From Spirochaetia bacterium (lineage in GTDB: Bacteria > Spirochaetota > Leptospirae > Leptospirales > Leptonemataceae), in assembly GCA_016195395.1 (NCBI GenBank), contig JACPZR010000074.1, positions 1-7,477 on the forward strand: a stretch of 7,477 nucleotides of DNA, in the 5' to 3' direction. Every line of letters starts with the position of its first letter. Positions within the stretch are counted from its first letter, which is position 1. Made by a program: the position numbers and the translations under genes. Positions 1-6,734 of this stretch are shown one piece after another. A model generated the notes under the pieces. The model was not told the DNA's origin. It searched no databases and saw only the letters and a list, made by a program, of their open reading frames with translations.

Positions 1-543
1 AATGTCAACGATGGAACCCTTCACGCAGAATTCGCCGGGTACGTCGACCAGATCCCCGTACTCATAACCCATCGCTGTTAGTTTTTCCCGGAGAGGGCCC
101 GGCCGTTCTTTCTCGCGCAGTTCAAGACCTGCGGCGCTCATGCGGTCCGGCGCCGGGAGAAGCCGCAGAAGCGCCTCTGCAGAAACGAAACCCAGCTGGA
201 AACCGTCTTTCAGGGCTCGGTATAAAAACCGCGTCCGCTCCTGGCAGATCTCCGCGGAAACGCCGGCGGATTCGTACGGGATGCCCGCGTAGCCTGGGAA
301 AAAAGCGACGCGCTCTTGTTCAAGGAATAGAAGCGCCTCACTCGCGAGTTCCTCAGCTTCCGTCTGCGTGGGACAGACAACGAGAACTGGCTGGGAAGCC
401 TTGCCATTCTCCAGCCAGCGGGCGATCGAGGCCGCAAAGAAAGCGCGCGAGGTTTCAGGGACCCCTTGCAGCTGAAAGCTCCGCCCTCCCTGGTCAAGGA
501 CCGGGGCCACGTTCTTCCGGGCAAAATCCAGAAGAAGGTCCAC
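1..543 (-). CDS. mfd: Transcription-repair coupling factor Mfd, N-terminal part (runs off left edge)
   Basis: Mfd is an ATP-dependent translocase that removes stalled RNA polymerase from damaged DNA and recruits UvrA. Only the N-terminal UvrB-homology region is present; the polymerase-binding and helicase domains lie beyond the left edge. Recognition rests on the module reading QPVLVVCPTQTEAEELASEA, then FFPGYAGIPYESAG (the Mfd/UvrB 'PYE/YDS' segment), then GYEYGDLVDVPGEFCVKGSI (equivalent of the Mfd 'GEYAxRGxxxDxF' motif) at the window end. The frame is open from a TAA at 700-702 to base 1, but there is no ATG before about position 140. GTG at 541-543 is chosen because it leaves an N-terminus of about the expected length. 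GTG at 508-510, or a start further upstream giving a Lys/Ala-rich extension, are alternatives. No convincing ribosome binding site settles the start. Identity is firm; the start is uncertain. Confidence 0.85.
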   Translation of the reverse strand, partial: MDLLLDFARKNVAPVLDQGGRSFQLQGVPETSRAFFAASIARWLENGKASQPVLVVCPTQTEAEELASEALLFLEQERVAFFPGYAGIPYESAGVSAEICQERTRFLYRALKDGFQLGFVSAEALLRLLPAPDRMSAAGLELREKERPGPLREKLTAMGYEYGDLVDVPGEFCVKGSIVDI

Positions 544-683
544 GGGGGGAGCTTTCTTCTGTGGCAAAGCTGCTGCTTTAGCCTTCTTCTTGTCCGGAGA
601 CTTACTCTTTCCGGGTCCGGCTGTCTTCAAAGCGGGCAGGTCAGCTTTTTTGGCCGACCGCCCCAGTCGAGAGAATTCCCCCG

Positions 684-739
684 CCTTACGGAAGCGACCT
701 TACGGAAGCGACCTTACGGAGGCGACCTTACGGACGACA
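684..739. repeat. Four tandem copies of a 14-bp unit between acyltransferase and mfd
   Basis: The unit CCTTACGGAAGCGA (plus strand) occurs at 684-697 and 698-711 exactly, at 712-725 with one change, and at 726-739 with a diverged 3' end. It begins 4 bases beyond the acyltransferase stop codon and lies in the gap before mfd. On the coding (minus) strand each copy carries TAAGG. Because 14 is not a multiple of 3, the TAA triplets fall in all three minus-strand frames, which ends translation before mfd. The TAAGG also resembles a Shine-Dalgarno core. Function is unknown. Confidence 0.85.
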
Positions 740-743
740 CCTT

Positions 744-1493
744 TCAGCGAACAGCTTCTACAAATGTCGTCTTCGCAGTGGCAGGCGTTTCTACGCCGGA
801 CGCTTGAAGACCCAGCCCTCTTTCCACGCGTCCCCATTCTTTCAGGTGACCTGATACAAAATCCACAATCTGGGCATGGGTCTCTTTGCCGTTACCGACC
901 ACATCGCGGGCCGGGCCGAACTTGAAACGGGCCGTCTTCTGGACATTGATCTTGCCGAAAGGCCGGATGTAACGGCCGTTGCCCCAGAAGTCGGTCTTGA
1001 GAGCCACGGGAACAATGCGTACGCCCGCGCGCCGGGCCAGCTTGATGCCCAGCGAATTGAAGTTTTCGGCGACAAAGACATCCGTTCGCGCTCCTTCCGG
1101 GAAAATGAAAACCGACGTGCCGCTCTTGAGAAGGCGGCATCCCTCTTCCATCACCTTCTCCATGTCCCGCCGCGGATCCTTCTGAGTGACCGCGATAGGA
1201 TTTCGCGAACGCATCACCGGGCCAAATACGGGACCGGTCATCAGGCTTTGTTTGACCACGAACGTAAAGTGTCGGAACGGTTCGATGATGCCAGGGAGGA
1301 GCTGGGTCTCCGCTGTGCTCATGTGATTTCCCACAAAGACCACAGGCGCCGACAGGTTTTGCACATGCTCAAGACCGTCGACTTCAACGCGGCCGCCGCG
1401 GGTCTCCAAGAGACGACGGATGTCTGCGGAAGCGCGCACCCACTGTGCGTCGTCGTACAGGCCTTTGACCGCAAGACTGCGCGAGCGAAACAC
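744..1493 (-). CDS. PlsC-type 1-acyl-glycerol-3-phosphate acyltransferase family protein
   Basis: This is a glycerolipid acyltransferase of the LPLAT/PlsC superfamily, which transfers an acyl chain to lysophosphatidic acid or a related acceptor at the inner face of the membrane. The catalytic motif I appears as NHMSTAE (HX4E form of HX4D; His57, Glu62 counting from GTG at 1493). Motif III appears as FPEGARTD (131-138) and motif IV as VPVALKT (161-167). The region around residues 80-100 fits motif II. There is no obvious long hydrophobic anchor. The start is uncertain: no SD precedes GTG 1493, and the frame stays open and protein-like upstream (including WFYLNYLRVVFRSRSLAVKG across the GTG) as far as the kinase stop at 1614-1616, with only CTG or ATC as possible starts. 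It sits 120 bases after the histidine kinase on the same strand and probably shares its transcript. The exact acyl acceptor cannot be told from sequence. Confidence 0.85.
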   Translation of the reverse strand: MFRSRSLAVKGLYDDAQWVRASADIRRLLETRGGRVEVDGLEHVQNLSAPVVFVGNHMSTAETQLLPGIIEPFRHFTFVVKQSLMTGPVFGPVMRSRNPIAVTQKDPRRDMEKVMEEGCRLLKSGTSVFIFPEGARTDVFVAENFNSLGIKLARRAGVRIVPVALKTDFWGNGRYIRPFGKINVQKTARFKFGPARDVVGNGKETHAQIVDFVSGHLKEWGRVERGLGLQASGVETPATAKTTFVEAVR

Positions 1494-1613
1494 GACGCGG
1501 AGATAATTCAGATAGAACCAGATACGACTATTGGGGAACAGGCGGTTGAGCCAGCCTTGCTTTGCATTCTCCGGCGTCCGTTTTGGGTTTTTATTGGGTT
1601 TATCCTGGGAATT

Positions 1614-3386
1614 TTATTCGGGGGCCGACAGAGTGAAATAGAACGTAGCACCCTGGTCGGGCCGTGACTCTGCCCACGCACGACCGCCATGTCGGCGCAC
1701 AATTCTCTGCACAGTGGCCAACCCCACGCCCGTTCCGGGAAACTCCGAAATGCCGTGGAGACGCTGGAATGGGACAAAGAGCTTGTCCGCGTATGCGGGA
1801 TCAAAGCCTGCCCCGTTATCACGCACAAAAAAAGTCGGCACGGGCAAATCCTTGACTCGGCCCACTTCAATGCATGCCGGCGCTGCGCTCCGCGCCGTGA
1901 ACTTGAATGCGTTATCCAGGAGATTCCGCATGAGCACCTCAAGAAGACCGATGTCACCGGAGACAGTGAGGCCGGGTTCAATGATCCATGCGACGTTTCG
2001 CGAGGGATCGGTCTTGGCCACAACGTGTGCGGCCTCTTGCGCCAGCCGGGAGAGAGAGATTTCTTCTGTCCGCATCTCTGCGCGCGCCACCCGCGCAAGA
2101 CTCAAGAGATTTGTAACGAGGTCATTCATCCGGGAGGTCTCTCCGCGAACGCGCATGAGATACTCTTTTCCCTTATCATCGAGCTTGTCGGAATAATCCT
2201 CGAGGATAGCAAGGGTCCAACCGTCGATCCCGCGGAGGGGGGCGCGGAGGTCGTGCGACACAGAATAGGAAAAGCTCTCCAGCTCGTCATTGGCGATTTC
2301 AAGTTCCACTGTGCGTTCCCGAACACGCTTCTCCAGTTCCGTGTTCACGCGCATCAATTCATTCTGAGCCGCATCACGTTCCGCCTCTGCTTTTTTTCTT
2401 GCGGTGATATCGATAACGATAGACAAAAAATAGAGCGGACTGCCGGACAAATCCCTCACGGAGCGCACCGATACAAACGCCCACACGGTATTTCCGTCCC
2501 TGGTCACATAACGTTTCTCAAGTTTATGATGCTCCAGTTCACCGTCGCGCATCAAATCAAAATAATCAAAACCGATCGTCCGATCCTCAGGGTGCGTTAT
2601 CTCCCGGACGGAACGTCCAATCAGTTCCTCCGGCTCATATCCAAGAAACGAACAGAAAGCAGGATTGGCCTGGATCAGCTTGTAATCCAGATCCACAGCG
2701 ATGGTGCCGGCCGGAGACATAGTAAAGATACTCCGGAACAGCTGCTCACTTTCCCGAAGTACGCGTTCAACGGTTTTCCGCTGGGTAATGTCCTCGATCA
2801 TCCCAAGGATGTGCGGTGGTTCGCCCTCCTCATCGTCGATGACGGCTGCGCTCATAGAAATCCAGTAGGTGCTCCCGTCTTGTCTCCGCGAAAGCATCTC
2901 AAGATTCTTCACTACTCCGTGGTCACGCAGGCCCTGTATCATCCGCTCGCGGTCGGCGGGATCAGCATAGAGACTCTGAGCACGAATGGAGAAGGCCTCG
3001 TCGGCGCTTGCGAACCCGGCCATGCGCCAACTGGCATCGTTGATGTGCAGAAACGTCCCATCCAAAGTTGAGATGAATACACCGGTGGACAGATGGTCCC
3101 AGAGCTTTTCAAAGCGACGCGTTGTCCGTCGCGCCATGCGCTCCGCCGCGCCACGTTTCCGTTCCATGCGCGCGTACATGAGCACACCCAGCACAGCCAC
3201 AAAGACGCCAAAGGCAGTCCCGATCAATCGTTCACGGATTTCCATGGGGTTGTGCGCCTGCCAAAGAGCGCTCATGAACCCCAGGCCGGGTTGCGCGAAG
3301 AAATCGTGCAGGGTATCCGCAATCCAGAAGAAAAAGCCCACGATCATGGGCTGCGAAATTAGAAGAATTCTGATTGAGGGCCGCAT
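1614..3386 (-). CDS. Membrane PAS-PAS sensor histidine kinase
   Basis: A 590-residue two-component sensor kinase that would autophosphorylate and pass phosphate to a response regulator. Domains in order: two N-terminal hydrophobic segments (about residues 5-24 and 54-71) flanking a short loop; PAS/PAC 1 (about 92-205); PAS/PAC 2 (about 213-333); a coiled-coil linker (about 330-372); a HisKA dimerisation domain with phospho-acceptor His378 in SFSYSVSHDLRAPLRG; and a HATPase domain with N box NLLDNAFKF (488-496), G1 DNGAGFD (523-529) and G2 GTGVGLA (551-557). HisKA and HATPase motifs are complete, so it should be active. No cofactor-binding residue in the PAS domains is obvious, so the signal is unknown. 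No response regulator gene is in the window, so it is an orphan as far as can be seen. The start ATG at 3384-3386 is the first in-frame start, though its SD is weak. Confidence 0.93.
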   Translation of the reverse strand: MRPSIRILLISQPMIVGFFFWIADTLHDFFAQPGLGFMSALWQAHNPMEIRERLIGTAFGVFVAVLGVLMYARMERKRGAAERMARRTTRRFEKLWDHLSTGVFISTLDGTFLHINDASWRMAGFASADEAFSIRAQSLYADPADRERMIQGLRDHGVVKNLEMLSRRQDGSTYWISMSAAVIDDEEGEPPHILGMIEDITQRKTVERVLRESEQLFRSIFTMSPAGTIAVDLDYKLIQANPAFCSFLGYEPEELIGRSVREITHPEDRTIGFDYFDLMRDGELEHHKLEKRYVTRDGNTVWAFVSVRSVRDLSGSPLYFLSIVIDITARKKAEAERDAAQNELMRVNTELEKRVRERTVELEIANDELESFSYSVSHDLRAPLRGIDGWTLAILEDYSDKLDDKGKEYLMRVRGETSRMNDLVTNLLSLARVARAEMRTEEISLSRLAQEAAHVVAKTDPSRNVAWIIEPGLTVSGDIGLLEVLMRNLLDNAFKFTARSAAPACIEVGRVKDLPVPTFFVRDNGAGFDPAYADKLFVPFQRLHGISEFPGTGVGLATVQRIVRRHGGRAWAESRPDQGATFYFTLSAPE

Positions 3387-3469
3387 GTCGACAGCTGTAG
3401 GAGACCGGATTCCGTCCCCGTGTCGACGACAAATCGAGGTCGCTGTGCAGTTTATTGAGTGAGGAAGAT

Positions 3470-3493
3470 CATGCCCCCGGCGGCGGGGGCATG
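3470..3493 (-). terminator. GC-rich hairpin after the hydrolase gene, possible terminator
   Basis: The arms 3470-3479 (CATGCCCCCG) and 3484-3493 (CGGGGGCATG) are perfect reverse complements around a 4-base loop, giving a 10-bp GC-rich stem. It begins 10 bases past the hydrolase stop at 3504-3506 on the minus strand. The bases that follow (ATCTTCCTC) are pyrimidine-rich but not a true T-tract, so efficient intrinsic termination is not certain. It could also protect the mRNA 3' end. Confidence 0.55.
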
Positions 3494-3503
3494 CATGTGC
3501 GGG

Positions 3504-5080
3504 TCAGTTCCCTGTTTCGATGACCAATGTGTTCTGGGAGGCGCTGGAGTGGTTGAAATCCAACGAATAAATCAGGAGCGTGGGCGGCGCGTACTGCGGG
3601 TCCGTGGTGTCGAGCGCGATAGCCAAGCGGTGGCCCGCCGGAACGTCGTAGACGGCGGCGCTCATGTCGATCGTGATCCGACGCTCGGCGCCCGGTGTGG
3701 CCCCGTGCACAGTGGCAATTCCGTGGGTAAGGAGCTTCCCCGTTCCCCATGCGTCCTCATCATAGAGGTAGACACGACCGGCACTTCCAGGACGCCGTCA
3801 AGAATATCAGACAGGAGAGGTATACCGGTGGTGGCCAATGTGTCGACCCCTGATAGAATCGTATTCGTGGAGGAAGAGGTATTGGTGGACGTGGAAAGTT
3901 TTCCCTGCGTAAAGAGCGTCCGCGGCTTCAGGTAGAATGTCTTATTGACAACCGCTGAGGAGGGCCATGTTGCAAACGATGCCCTGTCGGAAGCGAACTT
4001 GCGCTGGATCGTGACAGCAGGTTTGGACATGATCCCGTTGGGTTTGTTCTTCAGCCAGTAGTCGAACCAGTCGCGGACGTTAGTCCACACATAGTTGTTG
4101 GCCCCGATGATCCCGCCGATTTCGGCGGTAGCGTGTATGCCGTTGTTGAGGTCGAGCTTCTTGGGAACCGTCAGCTGCGCAAAGTAGTCGAGCATCTGGT
4201 TGGGCTGGAAGAGATTGTCTTCCAGATTGTTGGAAATATAGACCGGCTTGCCGGCTGCGTTCAAGGAGGTGATGAAAGAAAGGGCGGAACGATCGCCGGC
4301 CCAGGTGAGAACGTCGCTCACGTTTGTGTTTGTGATCAGCCGCGTAAACTGCTCGGTGATCAGAGGGTCCATCCGGCCCGTGAAATATCCGGCAGTGATG
4401 AGCAGGAGCCCCCACACAAGGCGCGGGGTTTCGTTTCCATAGAGAGAACGCCCCAGGTTCACCCATCCGCTCATGGCTGCGGCGGTCTTGATGCGCGGCT
4501 CTTTGGAAAGTCCAATAAGAGAAATTCCAGCGCCATATGAAATGCCTGAAATCCCGACGTTATTCATGTCGGTTGGCGTGTTGACAGCGATCCAGTCGAG
4601 AACGGCGCTCAAGTCCGTGACATCCTTGGGACCAGCAACGTTGATCAGGCCCTGCGAAAGACCAAATCCACGTGTGCTGTAGCTGATCACGACGTAGCCG
4701 GCTTTGGCAAATTTCGCGGCTGGCACAAGATACTCGTACTCGTTGAGAGCCCAGCTGTTCACAAATATGATGGCAGGATACTTGGCGCCCGCTGTTCCTC
4801 CTTTAGGAATGAAGGTATTGGCGGCAAGCTTGGTCCCGTCCGGTGACGTTATCCAGACGTTATCATTCCAGGTAAAGGTCCCGTCGTTCTCGGCATTGAA
4901 GGCGTTGTGAATATCCGTCGCCGTGATGGCCTGCTGGCCCGGTTGAAAGTTGGCCCGGTTTGAGCCGGCACCCAGGGCCGCAAGCAGGGCCTGGTCAGAA
5001 GCGTTGGATTGGGCTTTGCCCCCGCAGGCCGCAAGCGCTGCGAGAAGGGCCACTAGAGCGAGTCTATAGGTCTGTCTCAT
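3504..5080 (-). CDS. Secreted CocE/NonD (S15-like) alpha/beta-hydrolase lipoprotein, frameshifted near its C-terminus
   Basis: A surface or periplasmic serine hydrolase; the family includes esterases and X-Pro dipeptidyl-peptidases, and the substrate cannot be assigned. The N-terminus has a basic stretch, a hydrophobic core and lipobox LAAC, predicting a lipid-modified Cys19. Numbered from ATG 5080, the nucleophile is Ser181 in GISYG, and the likely acid and base are Asp288 (NNLEDNLF) and His316 (NGIHAT). STRGFGLSQG fits the family's RGxGxSxG motif. After about residue 345 comes the PepX_C-like beta domain. The reading frame breaks near 3779-3781: the uninterrupted frame instead ends at a stop at 3662, adding 38 unrelated residues. 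Shifting back one base restores family-like sequence (GRVYLYDEDAWGTG, then ITIDMSAAVYDVPAGHRLAI) to the stop at 3504-3506, 525 residues in all. The start at 5080 is preferred over ATG 5092 because GGGGGA (5085-5090) lies just upstream of it. The truncated form keeps the triad but may misfold. Confidence 0.82.
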
Positions 5081-5084
5081 GGAT

Positions 5085-5090
5085 TCCCCC
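5085..5090 (-). promoter_or_regulatory. Ribosome binding site that favours the second ATG of the hydrolase
   Basis: GGGGGA on the minus strand, 4 bases before ATG 5080-5078. It overlaps the earlier in-frame ATG at 5092-5090, which itself has only AATACAAAC upstream. This makes the start four codons downstream of the longest reading more likely. Confidence 0.55.
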
Positions 5091-5104
5091 ATGTTTGTAT
5101 TTTA

Positions 5105-5135
5105 TCTGCCGGCAGCTGTAAGCACCGCCGGCAGA
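5105..5135 (-). promoter_or_regulatory. Perfect inverted repeat in the hydrolase 5' leader
   Basis: Arms 5105-5113 (TCTGCCGGC) and 5127-5135 (GCCGGCAGA) are exact reverse complements separated by 13 bases. On the minus strand the hairpin ends 12 bases before the first ATG and about 14 before the SD. If the candidate -10 at 5144-5149 is used, the hairpin would sit at the very 5' end of the mRNA, where it could stabilise the transcript. Alternatively it is a protein-binding palindrome. The repeat is seen; the role is inferred. Confidence 0.5.
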
Positions 5136-5143
5136 CAGGGGAT

Positions 5144-5149
5144 ATCATA
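5144..5149 (-). promoter_or_regulatory. Candidate -10 element of the hydrolase promoter
   Basis: TATGAT on the minus strand, one mismatch from TATAAT. It is placed so that transcription would start about position 5137, some 45 bases before the first ATG. No good -35 hexamer lies 17 bases further upstream, which would fit an activator-dependent promoter, possibly controlled by the neighbouring AraC-type protein. Confidence 0.3.
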
Positions 5150-5182
5150 CACCGAAAGGACTAGAATTCGACCGCGATTATG

Positions 5183-5209
5183 ATCCTGGCCAAAAACAAG
5201 GTCCAGGAT
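5183..5209. promoter_or_regulatory. Interrupted inverted repeat, candidate operator upstream of the hydrolase
   Basis: Arms ATCCTGG (5183-5189) and CCAGGAT (5203-5209) are exact reverse complements with a 13-base centre. The pairing can be extended by two G-C pairs with one bulged base. It lies about 35 bases upstream of the candidate -10 and would be a plausible place for a dimeric regulator. No T-tract follows on either strand, so it is not a typical terminator. Confidence 0.3.
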
Positions 5210-5498
5210 TATCAATTGCTCCAATATTATTCCGACGGATTGCTTACATTGCCCTTATATTTGGGATTCATGGGCCTTTGTACGCGCTGAGCGCGGAGCA
5301 TTGGGACAGCTGCAGATGTGCGTTTCAAGCCTTTGGGGGCAGTCAGCGGCGGATCTCCCCATCTTCATGGTAGCACATCGGTGAGACATTCCGGCTTGCC
5401 CGTCCCGTGGGTTTCCTGTATGTGGTCCCGCCACGAACCGCGGCGCCACCAGCTCCGCCTCCTTCATCCCCCGCCAAACCTCCCACCCACATAGGGGG

Positions 5499-6599
5499 CT
5501 ATCTGCCTTTGCGGGGCCTGGGGCCTAGCTCGCGGTGGAGGTAATCACGCGGAGAGAGGCCGGTGAAGCCCTTGAAGGCAAGATTGAAATTCGCCTTGGA
5601 ATTGAACCCCACCCGGAAAGCAACAGACAGCACGCTCGCCGTCCTCTCGCTCTTGAGGATGGCCGCCGCCTCTTCCACACGAAACGAGTTCACATATTTG
5701 GAGAAATTCATTCCGCAATGCGAGTTCAGATATTCAGATAGCTGGTAGTCCTTGATATTCACCATATCTGCGAGCCGTGCCAGCGACAGCTCCTCGTCGC
5801 GATAGATGCACTCTTCTTTCATAAGCGCGGCAAGGGTCGACCGCACCGCCTCTAGATCAACACCCGCAAGGCGCGACCCCCTGTAGGCCTTCCGAACGCC
5901 CGGAATCAAGTCCTGGAACATCCCCGGCGTGCGCTGCCCCACCACGTAACCTACGGCCCCGAGGACGGAGGTGGCGAGCGCAGCCGAGAACAATCCCTCA
6001 ATCCAGCGCATCAAAAATGAGAAGAGAAGTCCGATCGTAACAAGTCCGCTCCCAAAGAGAATGACACCGAGTGCCTGAATGGTCCAATCGCGCATGATAC
6101 TCTGCAGAGTAAAAATGCCCGCGGCGCGCATCATTGTAAGTATATAGAACGCTGCATTCCAGGCAAAACCGATCACCGCAAGGATATCGCCGACACCGGC
6201 CGGCGCTCCAAAGAAATACTCTGACGTTGGGCGCGAAAAGAAAGAGTCGTCGACTAAGTAGAGAACCGGGAACAGAACAAGGAGCAATGCGCCGGGAAGG
6301 AAAGTATAACGTTCCCAGGTCAGCTTGTAGTCTTCCAGAAGGATCCCCTGGAAGGCGGCGTACATGCCGGGACCCAGCACATACACAAAGGGAACATAGA
6401 TGTGATTGAAAAGTCCGACTTCAAACCGGATCTGTGAAAAGAGAAAATATCCGTAGAACATCAGCACGGATGTGGAAACAGAGATCGCCGCCACAAAGAA
6501 TGTGCTGATAAGGCGGGTGGGTCGCAGCGTGTACCCTACTCCCAAAAGGAGACTGAATACTGCCCCGAACATGATACCATTCTTGACCACTTCGTGCAT
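5499..6599 (-). CDS. Membrane-anchored AraC family transcriptional regulator
   Basis: A 366-residue regulator with an unusual layout for AraC proteins: the first 220 residues form about seven hydrophobic segments (roughly 8-24, 31-54, 65-86, 99-116, 136-158, 174-197, 203-220), and the C-terminal about 100 residues form the AraC DNA-binding domain. The first helix-turn-helix is around LSLARLADMVNIKDYQLSEY (271-290). The second, around SVLSVAFRVGFNSKANFN, precedes the family signature FKGFTGLSPRDYL (342-354). The arrangement suggests direct sensing of a signal at the membrane by a protein that remains tethered while binding DNA. This type is frequent in Leptospira-like spirochaetes (recalled family knowledge). 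The next gene on the same strand is the surface hydrolase, a natural candidate target. ATG 6597-6599 is used; GAGG lies 11 bases upstream. Met10 is an alternative start. Confidence 0.88.
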   Translation of the reverse strand: MHEVVKNGIMFGAVFSLLLGVGYTLRPTRLISTFFVAAISVSTSVLMFYGYFLFSQIRFEVGLFNHIYVPFVYVLGPGMYAAFQGILLEDYKLTWERYTFLPGALLLVLFPVLYLVDDSFFSRPTSEYFFGAPAGVGDILAVIGFAWNAAFYILTMMRAAGIFTLQSIMRDWTIQALGVILFGSGLVTIGLLFSFLMRWIEGLFSAALATSVLGAVGYVVGQRTPGMFQDLIPGVRKAYRGSRLAGVDLEAVRSTLAALMKEECIYRDEELSLARLADMVNIKDYQLSEYLNSHCGMNFSKYVNSFRVEEAAAILKSERTASVLSVAFRVGFNSKANFNLAFKGFTGLSPRDYLHRELGPRPRKGR

Positions 6600-6734
6600 G
6601 CGGTGCCGGGCCTCGTCAGGCAGTCGCTCAAAGAGGCACTACGGATTCAAGGCGAAATTGCGCCCTCGTCTGCCGCGATAATCGGGCTTGCGCGGGCAAG
6701 GCGGCCCCGGATTCTGGGCTCGCTCCAAGCGATT

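Larger units (their letters stand above)
5081..5498. other. 418-base intergenic region between the AraC-type regulator and the hydrolase
   Basis: No convincing gene. The only reading frame of note (5255-5467, minus) has composition unlike a real protein. The region holds the leader hairpin (5105-5135), a candidate -10 (5144-5149), an interrupted inverted repeat with arms ATCCTGG 5183-5189 and CCAGGAT 5203-5209, and a 13-bp near-palindrome CGCGCTGAGCGCG at 5283-5295. The stretch 5205-5275 is more AT-rich than the surrounding sequence, as expected for a control region. No T-tracted terminator is seen after the regulator's stop, so read-through into the hydrolase is possible. Confidence 0.6.

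Noticed and set aside
684..739. CRISPR array
   Set aside because: The units are 14 bp and contiguous, with no spacers and no cas genes nearby.
684..739. Phase-variable switch joining an upstream start to mfd
   Set aside because: With three or more units every minus-strand frame contains a TAA, so changing the number of units cannot open a frame through the repeat.
466..925. Plus-strand open frames over the mfd/acyltransferase junction
   Set aside because: They owe their length to the 14-bp repeat and antisense sequence; no domain.
876..1667. Plus-strand open frame of 263 codons over the acyltransferase
   Set aside because: Antisense shadow of the gene carrying NHMSTAE and FPEGARTD; no domain in the plus-strand product.
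1689..3071. Long plus-strand open frame (460 codons) inside the kinase gene
   Set aside because: It is fully antisense to a kinase with complete motifs, and its translation has no recognisable domain; open antisense frames are common in GC-rich genes.
3740..3800. Programmed -1 ribosomal frameshift in the hydrolase
   Set aside because: No X XXY YYZ slippery heptamer and no evident downstream structure at the required spacing; a lost base explains it more simply.
5255..5467. Possible small minus-strand gene between regulator and hydrolase
   Set aside because: It has purine-rich sequence before the start, but the product is rich in Arg, Pro, His and Cys with no hydrophobic pattern or motif; it looks like non-coding sequence.
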